Positions 16,001 through 21,710 of a stretch of DNA of 21,710 nt are shown here, piece by piece. Made by a program: the position numbers and the translations under genes. The notes below the pieces were generated by a model. It did no database searches. It had not been told where the DNA came from and saw only the letters and a list, made by a program, of their open reading frames with translations. Source of the stretch: a virus; IMG/VR virus record IMGVR_UViG_3300014501_001236, positions 1 through 21,710 of that record, one strand, 5' to 3'. Within the stretch, counting starts at the first letter, position 1, and each line of letters starts with the position of its first letter.

Positions 16001-17441
16001 CACCGGCGCGGGCGCGCCCGGAATCGGATTGATCGCGCAGTCCGCGACGGGCGGATCGCTGCCAGCCAACGTGACGCTGCGCGCGGCGATCTGCGCGATG
16101 GATTCAAGCGGGCTTCCTTCGGCCCCGTCGAATATCGCCATCATAGGCACTTCGTCTTCTGGCACGGACACATTCACCTTGGAAGGCATCACGTGGCCGG
16201 CGGTCGCGGGCCTAGCGTCCTATGTGCTGTTCGTCGCAACCCAGGACGATCTGATCTGCGCGCAAGCCACCGGAGCGCTGACAGCGGGTTCAAACAACAC
16301 CTATACTCCCGGATCGATCACGTTCGCCGGCCCTCTGGTGCGCTCGACGTGGGCTCTGCCGTCCCCGTATGTCAGCAAGGTCCGGCTAAAGGCCAAGCAC
16401 CTGATCCACGGCGGGATTATCGGTGGGTCAATCGATAGCGTGTCCGCCGGTACGCTGGTCACCGGATATCTAAAGGGAGCGCCGCCATCCTCAAACCCAT
16501 CGTGGACGCCAGTTGGCCGCATCATCTCGATCATCGGCAGGCCGGAAGGTGCCACGCCGTACTTCAGCACCAAGGTCACTTCGTGGGACCAGACCACCGG
16601 CACGGTCGGCGTTACTCCCGATCCCAACGGCATCGTCCAGGAGGGCGATTGCTTCGTTCTGCGGTTCACTGCCGATGCGTCCAACACCGCCAATCCGACC
16701 TCGATCACGGACTCGGGGTGCCAGAACAACGTCTACCCCAACGGCATGACGCCCGGCGCGGAGGTCGGGAACCTGATCCGCGTGATTCAGGGAGCCTCGC
16801 GCGGGACGCCGCCGCGGAAGATCGTCTCCAACACAGCAACCGCCGTCACGTGGGACCTCCCGATGGTCATCAATCCCGGCGATGTGTGGATCATCGAGGA
16901 GCCGACGTGGCCCTACTCCTGCGACACCACCTCGCTTGATAACGGAAATCCACTGGCGGTGACGACGATCAACATGCCCACGAACAATTTCGTGGACGAG
17001 ACGCTCGTGATCGCGGGTTTCACGGTGGACGTGAACGGCAACGAGTCGCCGGACGGCGATGCACCTATCCGCGAGGATTGGGTGTTCGGCGCGGAAGGCC
17101 TCTCGAAGGTGGCGGGCCTTGTTTTCCAGATGCAGGGCACGCTAGGCGTCGAATCCAACGCAGCTCAGCCTCTGTATTTGAATCGCCCCGTGACGGTCGG
17201 CGACGTGAAGGGTTATGTTCAGGCCGCGCCGACCGGCGCTGGAATCACGTTCACGATTTACGTGGGCGGCACCGCGTGGCTGACCCTGACAATATCGGCT
17301 GGCCAGACCGTGGTGGTCGCCGCGCCATCTCAGATTAGCGCCCTGTCGCAGATCCCAGCGAACACGGCGGTCTCCATCGGCATCACGGCGGTTGGGACCA
17401 CATTTCCGGGCGCAAACCTCTCGGTATTCATCTACTCGTGA
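13023..17441 (+). CDS. Multidomain tail-tip/hub protein (gpM-, gpL- and gpJ-like)
   Basis: The 1472-residue protein appears to fuse several tail-tip functions. Residues 1-135 resemble the lambda gpM/distal-tail layout ('LKAFWESMQGPWKAFTY', then 'GLNLIEVVDP') and the separate 10882 gene. Residues about 145-350 resemble the gpL/DUF2163 group. They include 'IYLSDRRVTVGGQLYLPRLI' and a Cys set C302, C312, C334 and C344. Lambda gpL binds an iron-sulphur cluster with four cysteines, so a metal site is plausible here. Residues about 580-920 look like a phage hub or gpJ-type domain ('FRDWLTEVLNCCLGFYTWEF', 'KYTEWRDARAAAWQ'). An FN3-like region lies about 1010-1110 ('SGLPSAPSNIAIIG'). A beta-rich C-terminal domain, about 1350-1472, could contact the host. 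No NlpC/P60 peptidase gene lies beside it. The stop is one base from the convergent cargo gene. Confidence 0.75.
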   Translation: MPDTIGRITVPAVINSGQTFPLTTQYPYGFSVERPVIVHRFGSLDAKQEQRYYVGIGPRKFQFKRPNLGWTEANQLKAFWESMQGPWKAFTYTVPNPGGSTTGVLATFEQTPISFEYLRNAVQVGLNLIEVVDPTQAPTYAVNSTCLRFPSTALSTALLSEVQQIIPLVHIRVRESAVADIYLSDRRVTVGGQLYLPRLIGIGEPGSDVLISQDIKGTSDNVRFTFGNGDRVMTQLANDTDLKYAEIDLCLFHVNSGILLQLWKGVIQNFTSDGTPIFPVTCSDGFFQIMNQYPERQLSRQCWKIYNDGVNCPWASKGRSANAVTAAGGNPTSCDYYLESANGCQVHGMAPYFGGHQADPQGVVIKDDSTGFLGFGRNTVTATSIVSDTIWGLALPEVWCNSGGNPLYAFMASALMVDYRDESGYADSLGILSAGPLGGFTPSMVVTNADGYRYVVAPMVDGYTWQGLKVDGNLNITKYQPGMGLRYVTGSDPANSSNDYFSLGQGSPQVWEPNVYAAGTAACEIRIVKSTTIQPSTPDQHQMTVPIDYGMWGWTWDQNGNRTAVRGLINPFWIAVNMLLRAMSLYGDPSTGSNPAGGSGPLSSAQLATFVLPSLIVGDGSGAAEIAADNVAAILGTGVETQFQFQGIISSQKPFRDWLTEVLNCCLGFYTWEFGKLKLGCRINASAVDAYTLANSLFQSLRLTPIQAGFEHLVLSFADVAYQYQANTAEYCDKSHAAYYGRAGSPLTSQMHSVGCSTLSQALRIGATRTREEIGGVKYTEWRDARAAAWQTTLLGLGNEVGQVVSMTHPDIPGLHGTCNVTGTSVSWVSGDAFDKSMQNKEVVINGVQTVITLCFTDPTYTTVTGLLLASAPGDGTNLPFQIITMSFRIQRWSLKKDWSVQIEGQTVTDSMYDLDVGPKPMDVVPAPLPPLFYPIPLGPAWAPYQVQAASNDALFPGEWTFDTNQSYAQMADGSMLANLVVTGKLPVNEFSATGAGAPGIGLIAQSATGGSLPANVTLRAAICAMDSSGLPSAPSNIAIIGTSSSGTDTFTLEGITWPAVAGLASYVLFVATQDDLICAQATGALTAGSNNTYTPGSITFAGPLVRSTWALPSPYVSKVRLKAKHLIHGGIIGGSIDSVSAGTLVTGYLKGAPPSSNPSWTPVGRIISIIGRPEGATPYFSTKVTSWDQTTGTVGVTPDPNGIVQEGDCFVLRFTADASNTANPTSITDSGCQNNVYPNGMTPGAEVGNLIRVIQGASRGTPPRKIVSNTATAVTWDLPMVINPGDVWIIEEPTWPYSCDTTSLDNGNPLAVTTINMPTNNFVDETLVIAGFTVDVNGNESPDGDAPIREDWVFGAEGLSKVAGLVFQMQGTLGVESNAAQPLYLNRPVTVGDVKGYVQAAPTGAGITFTIYVGGTAWLTLTISAGQTVVVAAPSQISALSQIPANTAVSIGITAVGTTFPGANLSVFIYS

Positions 17442-17442
17442 T

Positions 17443-18273
17443 TTATGGGACATTGGGAAACGTCTCGCCCTTGTACAGGGGTTTGCAGATCCCCACCGAA
17501 GTTTCGTAACGACTGATGCAATCGTTGAGAAACGTATATGTGTTCAGGTACTTGCCTCTTACTTCCGGCTGCAAGTCCTCGCGCTGGCTCTCAGCACACA
17601 ACCATTGGGCACATGTCTTGAGCGACAGCCTGCGCTTCTTCATCATGTGCAGAGTTCGGCAGGTCACTGGATTGAGCACAAGAGTGTCTCGGGAGCCAGA
17701 CTTGAAGGGAACGGCGTAGTACAGATACGGTTCGTCAACGAGCCGAAACCCGTCGCTTAGGCCAGTCAACTCATCGTGAGGGAAATCGATGACAGTACCA
17801 GACCAGTCTTGCGCTTTCTCCAACTGGAAGCACCTGTCGATCTCGCGGATGGTAATCAATCGTGGACCGATCATATATGATTCAGATGCTGTGATCACGC
17901 CGCGTAGCGGTACGTGATATCGAATCAGAAGCGTAAGATAGAGTGTCGCGGCGAATTCCAGGAAGAAATCGAAGCGTCCCCACAAGGACCCTCTTCGTAC
18001 ATCCTTTAGAAACACCATCAACGTGTCAAACGCGAAGAAGACTGAGAAGTCACCTTCCGAAAGCGGCCGGAAGAAGTCGCGAATCCCTGCAGGGTCCTTC
18101 GCATTCATGCTCCTCCGGCGCTCCGTGGCCGTTTGAGTGATCGACACGGTAGTGGAAACGCTAGCAATAGCGTTGGACAACAGGCGGTGCAATCCACGGG
18201 TGCCCAACTGTTCCAAAAACGACCGATATCCCAAGACGTCTGCGTAGAAGAACAAACACGCCTTCGCACTCAT
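17443..18273 (-). CDS. Putative nucleotide-cyclase-fold cargo protein
   Basis: A lone opposite-strand gene, 276 residues from the ATG at 18273; a TTG at 18282 would add three. The motif order suggests a class III nucleotidyl cyclase-like fold. 'FFYADVLGYRSFLEQLG' holds D12, resembling the first metal aspartate strand ('F.Di.GF'). 'FSVFFAFDTLMVFL' holds D83, in the place of the second metal aspartate. 'VPLRGVITASESYMIG' then matches the 'RGgI..G' strand, and a helix follows with 'QLEKAQDWSG'. Related uncharacterised proteins carry 'SDs/t' and 'dW.Gv' at these points. Substrate-selecting residues cannot be assigned and the usual 'GD' is not conserved. The remaining 110 residues are unassigned and no membrane effector is encoded nearby. 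Local GC is low (17881-17940 holds 29 G/C in 60). A signalling role in defence is inference; it could also be an inactive cyclase-fold protein. Confidence 0.5.
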   Translation of the reverse strand: MSAKACLFFYADVLGYRSFLEQLGTRGLHRLLSNAIASVSTTVSITQTATERRRSMNAKDPAGIRDFFRPLSEGDFSVFFAFDTLMVFLKDVRRGSLWGRFDFFLEFAATLYLTLLIRYHVPLRGVITASESYMIGPRLITIREIDRCFQLEKAQDWSGTVIDFPHDELTGLSDGFRLVDEPYLYYAVPFKSGSRDTLVLNPVTCRTLHMMKKRRLSLKTCAQWLCAESQREDLQPEVRGKYLNTYTFLNDCISRYETSVGICKPLYKGETFPNVP

Positions 18274-18344
18274 CGTCCACAATCTATCCCATTCCGACCC
18301 GTTCAGGGTATGCCTGATCGAGTCTATTGGCGAGCGGCCTAGTC

Positions 18345-21300
18345 ATGGACCAGATCTACAAGCTGCAGCCGCATCGCACCATGGCCCTGCAGGGCTTTGA
18401 CGACTACGGCGCGGCAGCCGCGCTGTGGAGTGCCTCGGACACCGGGTTCACCGTGTCCGGTGTGTTCCGCGACATGGCCGATTTCGCCGTCCTGGTCCTG
18501 TTTCAGAAGGACGATCCGTTCGGGCACCCGCTCTTCTCCTATCTGCCTGACGGCGATCTCACGGGTCTCGTGCTCGATTTCGATGTCACCTGGCAGGGGA
18601 TTCAGTCCTGGGAGTCGCTCAAGAACCCGTGGACCGACTGGAACACGCTCGACTACTCCATCAACGGCGTCGGCCACAACGACGTGAAGTGGATCGGCAC
18701 GCCCGGCATCACCATCACGTGCAACACAGCGGGGCGCGCCGGAGCGTCGGCCACCTTCACGCTGAACATGGTGAGTCCGCAGGCCGGCGACAAGGTCACG
18801 CTCTGGTATCAGAACCAGTCGTTCATCAGCCCTGCGATCATTCTCGGCAATCCGACCACCGACCAGGCTCTGTGGTGGCAGGGATCGGTGGCGACTACCG
18901 ACCAAGCCCTGTGGTGGCAGGGGAACGCGGCCTACAACCACTGGGTAAAGATCGGCTCGGCCACGTACTCCTGCCTCGAAGATTCGCTGAACAGCGCGGG
19001 CGTTGCCAACAATATTGCCAGCCAGATCAACGCCTCCGATCCTAATTGTTCCTGCACCACAGGAGGCGCCTACGGCAACGAGATCTTCATTTCGCTGAGG
19101 TCCGGTAAGTACGGCCCCGTGGCGGTGTCTAGCTCAGACGGCTCTGGGGGCGCCACGCTATCGAACTACCAGCACTGGGTGAAGATCGGCAGTGTCACGT
19201 ATTCCTGCTACGAAGGGTCGTTGAACAGTGCCCAGATCGCGGCCAACGTCGCAGCGCAGATCAACGTTTCCGACCCAAACTGCACGGCCACGGTGGGAGG
19301 TCAGTACAACAACGAGATCCTCATTACGCTGAAGGCCGGCGTAGCGGGCCCAATTGCGGTATCGAGTTCGGATGGTTCCGCGGCTGCATCGTTGACCCAA
19401 GGCACGGTTGCCCCGACCATCCTGATCAACATCGCGAGCCAGATCAACGGAACGAACTGGGTGCTGAACGGCCCCGCCGTGCTCAGCGCCTCCGTAGTGT
19501 TGCCGAACCAGTTGGTGATCACGGCCACGGCCGGAGCTGACGGAAACATGGTCGCGTTCTACCAGACAGACAACAACAGCAGCAGCCGGCTCTACTTCAC
19601 CGCGAGCGACTGGAACCTGTCCGGCGGTTCATCGGATAACGTTTCGTGGCACGTGCACATCGATTTCACGACCCTCGGCTGGAACAATGTGGATAAGGTC
19701 TGGTGGACCATCGCTCCATCGCTCCCCAACCGCCAGGCATACCAGTCAACGGAGTGGCAGATGGTCGTCACCAATTGGACGGTGACCAGCAGCCCGGCGT
19801 CCAAGCGCGCGCTAAAAGTTGCCGGGCCGGGGTCGGTTCGGATCGAAGAAGACAGCACGTGGGTCAGCACCTCCGGATTCTGGGAAGCCGCCCCCGGCAA
19901 CGACCCCGTGAATGGCGCGTTCGCCTTCTGGAGCCAGGGACGGGCGATCCGTGCAGCGGCTTCCGGTGCCAGCGTCACCATCGAGACGCATTGCCAGTAC
20001 ACGCACGGCATCTACGTCGGCACGCGCCTCGATACCACCTGCGGCATCGTAACCGCAACGCTCGACGGCGGCGCGCCGGTCACACTCGACTGCTACTATC
20101 CCGCAGCCACCACCTCGCAGACGCGGCGGTTGCTCTTCTCCGGCGTCGCGGCAGGCCAGCACGAGGTAGTGATCACGCTCTCGGGCAACAAGAACGCATC
20201 GAGCCAAGGCTGGTACTTCTATTTCGACTTCCTCGAATGCGCTGTGGCGAGCGACGTTCCCGATCCGGTCTCGACAACTACCGCCGTAGCCGTGGCCACC
20301 GACTTTGACACGGACAACACCTACAAGCTGTCGCCGCAAAGGCTGGTGTGGAACATTCAGAAGCTCGGGCTGCTGGGCGAGATAGATCACTACTGCGGCG
20401 TCTTCTGGTGGAAGCAGGCAGTGGCGTCAAATCCGTCCTACCCGCAATGCACGGTCACATTCTCCGGGAGCTGGAACGATCAGGATGTCGTTTGGCTTCA
20501 CGTTGGTGGCTCTGCCATCGGCAAAACGGTGTTCGGCGGGCAGGACAGTAGCAACACTATCGCCCGGCACTTCGCCAATTTCATCAATGCCATCTTCGAC
20601 GGTGCCTGGGCTTCGGCCACCGGCAGCGTCCTGACGATCACCGCGCATTCGTTCTCCAGCGTCTGGCAATTTCACGTGTACAAGGAACTGCCCGTCTCGA
20701 ACACCGGTAGCGGCCAGGCCACCGTGACGGGAGATCTTCAGGGCGGAACCTACGGTGTGACTTGGGTGATCGATCCGACCCAAACGCCGGTGCTCAACCG
20801 GGCCTTCCGCGATTGGAACACGGATTTCTTCAGCCTTCTCAAGACCAATAACATGAGCGTGGTTTGCTCGTTTTCGCAGGAACTGGTGCAGCCGCCGGAC
20901 AACCCAGCCGGTGGCGCGGTGTGGGTTCAACGCTTCCCCGACGGCACGGCGGTGGAAACTGCAACCGGATTCGGGACGTTGAACAGTTCGCAAATCGCCT
21001 TTAGTTCGGGGCCGCAGAACTATCTGGGCCAGGCCTTCGCCGCGATGGCAGGTCTGATGTTGGCTGCGGGACTCACGCCGAAGCTCCAGTTCGGTGAAAT
21101 TCTCTGGTGGTTCCTGGCGAACTCGTCCGGGATGGCGTTCAACGATGCTGACACGCAGGCCGCCGCACAAACGGCGCTCGGCCGCGCGCTGGTGACCTTT
21201 CACACGCCGAACGACGATCCCTCGGTCAACAGCTACGCCGACGCGAACTTCCTGCGCACGCGCCTGTACAACTATGTGGCCGCGATCCAAGGCTACGTCT

Positions 21301-21710
21301 TATCGCAGTGCCCGGCGGCGATCTTCGAACTGCTGTGGCCGATGGACGTGAACGACCCGGACAACTGTCGCCTGCTGCGGTATATCAACCTGCCGTCGCA
21401 GTGGACGGCGCGCGCGGGCTCCGGCTTCGACACGTTCCTCATCGAGGGCTATCAGTACCCCGGCTTGAACCACAACCTCGACCAGGCGATCCGATGCGCA
21501 CAGTACCCGTGGAAGGAACTCGCCTGGGACCAGGCACATTGCCGTTACCTGATGGGCCTCTACTACGGCACCTGGCCGTGGATGCGCGAGTTCGTGAACG
21601 TCAGCCGCCTCGGGCTGCCAGCAATCAAGCTCTGGGCTTACGACCACCTGCGCTTGTTCGGATGGCCGATACCGTTGCCCACGACCGATGACCGCTCGTT
21701 CATTTACTGA
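18345..21710 (+). CDS. Large tail protein with internal repeats and TIM-barrel-like region
   Basis: The 1121-residue product starts at the ATG at 18345; a TTG at 18327 is less likely. The N-terminal 130 residues ('YKLQPHRTMALQGFDDYGAA') form one domain. Two 13-residue repeats (171-183, 184-196) and two 78-residue repeats (197-274, 275-352) follow. The 78-residue repeats each run from 'HWVKIGS' to 'AVSSSDGS'. A jelly-roll-like module follows near 500-640, where 'ATLDGGAPVTLDC' suggests carbohydrate binding. From about 655 a second 'YKLSPQRLVWN' start leads into a region like the TIM-barrel domains of gene-transfer-agent and phage tail proteins. Its candidate catalytic Glu residues are E918 ('LQFGEILWW') and E1034 ('FLIEGYQY'). 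It may bind or cleave host surface glycans. Alternatively it is a purely structural sheath or fibre around the tail, as TIM-barrel tail sheaths of non-contractile tails have been described. The gene is complete at the window end. Confidence 0.7.
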   Translation: MDQIYKLQPHRTMALQGFDDYGAAAALWSASDTGFTVSGVFRDMADFAVLVLFQKDDPFGHPLFSYLPDGDLTGLVLDFDVTWQGIQSWESLKNPWTDWNTLDYSINGVGHNDVKWIGTPGITITCNTAGRAGASATFTLNMVSPQAGDKVTLWYQNQSFISPAIILGNPTTDQALWWQGSVATTDQALWWQGNAAYNHWVKIGSATYSCLEDSLNSAGVANNIASQINASDPNCSCTTGGAYGNEIFISLRSGKYGPVAVSSSDGSGGATLSNYQHWVKIGSVTYSCYEGSLNSAQIAANVAAQINVSDPNCTATVGGQYNNEILITLKAGVAGPIAVSSSDGSAAASLTQGTVAPTILINIASQINGTNWVLNGPAVLSASVVLPNQLVITATAGADGNMVAFYQTDNNSSSRLYFTASDWNLSGGSSDNVSWHVHIDFTTLGWNNVDKVWWTIAPSLPNRQAYQSTEWQMVVTNWTVTSSPASKRALKVAGPGSVRIEEDSTWVSTSGFWEAAPGNDPVNGAFAFWSQGRAIRAAASGASVTIETHCQYTHGIYVGTRLDTTCGIVTATLDGGAPVTLDCYYPAATTSQTRRLLFSGVAAGQHEVVITLSGNKNASSQGWYFYFDFLECAVASDVPDPVSTTTAVAVATDFDTDNTYKLSPQRLVWNIQKLGLLGEIDHYCGVFWWKQAVASNPSYPQCTVTFSGSWNDQDVVWLHVGGSAIGKTVFGGQDSSNTIARHFANFINAIFDGAWASATGSVLTITAHSFSSVWQFHVYKELPVSNTGSGQATVTGDLQGGTYGVTWVIDPTQTPVLNRAFRDWNTDFFSLLKTNNMSVVCSFSQELVQPPDNPAGGAVWVQRFPDGTAVETATGFGTLNSSQIAFSSGPQNYLGQAFAAMAGLMLAAGLTPKLQFGEILWWFLANSSGMAFNDADTQAAAQTALGRALVTFHTPNDDPSVNSYADANFLRTRLYNYVAAIQGYVLSQCPAAIFELLWPMDVNDPDNCRLLRYINLPSQWTARAGSGFDTFLIEGYQYPGLNHNLDQAIRCAQYPWKELAWDQAHCRYLMGLYYGTWPWMREFVNVSRLGLPAIKLWAYDHLRLFGWPIPLPTTDDRSFIY
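18855..18932 (+). repeat. Two tandem 39-bp repeats
   Basis: Two in-frame copies (18855-18893 and 18894-18932) encode 'TTDQALWWQGSVA' and 'TTDQALWWQGNAA'. The first ten residues are identical, while their 30 bases differ at four positions, all silent third positions. This indicates an old duplication kept under selection at the protein level. Confidence 0.85.
18933..19400 (+). repeat. Two tandem 234-bp repeats (78-residue module)
   Basis: Copy 1 is 18933-19166 and copy 2 is 19167-19400, in frame and abutting. By hand alignment without gaps about 51 of 78 residues are identical. The best conserved parts are 'HWVKIGS.TYSC', 'SDPNC', 'NEI.I.L' and 'AVSSSDGS'. Each module looks like a small beta-rich domain with one helix. 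A more divergent third copy may follow at about 19401-19600 ('NIASQING' ... 'LVITATAGADGN'). Confidence 0.85.

Noticed and set aside
18274-18344. Minus-strand promoter for the cyclase-like gene (TAGATT-like -10)
   Set aside because: Only four of six bases match and no -35 hexamer is found at 16-18 bases.
1-21710. Insertion sequence or transposase explaining the cargo genes
   Set aside because: No transposase, integrase, inverted repeats or target duplications were seen at the three cargo junctions by eye.

Overview
The window is a run of virion structural genes from a long-tailed (siphovirus-like) phage or integrated prophage of a GC-rich bacterium. The host cannot be fixed from the sequence. 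The codon bias and the style of the tail proteins recall prophages of soil Acidobacteriota, but that is only an impression. There is no integrase, terminase, portal, lysis gene, tRNA, rRNA, CRISPR array or insertion sequence, so free phage and prophage cannot be told apart.

Layout. Positions 1-3288 hold the end of the head module and the neck: the 3' part of a capsid cement-like gene, the major capsid protein, three small uncharacterised virion genes, a head-tail joining-like gene, a tail-terminator-like gene and a 52-residue gene. Positions 3290-5367 hold the tail tube gene and a pair of genes in the tail assembly chaperone position. The second of the pair carries a zinc ribbon, and a GC-rich stem-loop lies between them. 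Positions 6501-17441 hold a virion-morphogenesis-like gene, a 1304-residue tape measure gene, a small tail-tip gene and a 1472-residue tail-tip/hub gene. Positions 18345-21710 hold a 1121-residue tail protein with internal repeats and a C-terminal TIM-barrel-like region. These genes are all on the + strand, closely packed or overlapping, and GC-rich, as expected of one late operon.

The operon is interrupted three times by single genes with no evident structural role and visibly lower GC. At 5410-6390 (- strand) is a DUF4365-family, PD-(D/E)XK nuclease-like gene. At 11417-12826 (+) is an FRG-domain gene with what may be its own promoter. At 17443-18273 (-) is a gene whose motif order resembles a class III nucleotide cyclase fold. 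Each sits exactly between two structural genes and breaks neither. This looks like cargo ('moron') loading of a tail module. Anti-phage defence or superinfection exclusion is a reasonable but unproven reading. The cyclase-like gene and the nuclease-like gene together, carried as separate inserts rather than as one operon, are the most interesting candidates for something undescribed.

Secondary points of interest are a possible programmed -1 frameshift joining the two chaperone-position genes, a fusion of lambda M-, L- and J-like functions in one tail-tip protein, and tandem 13-residue and 78-residue duplications in the last gene.
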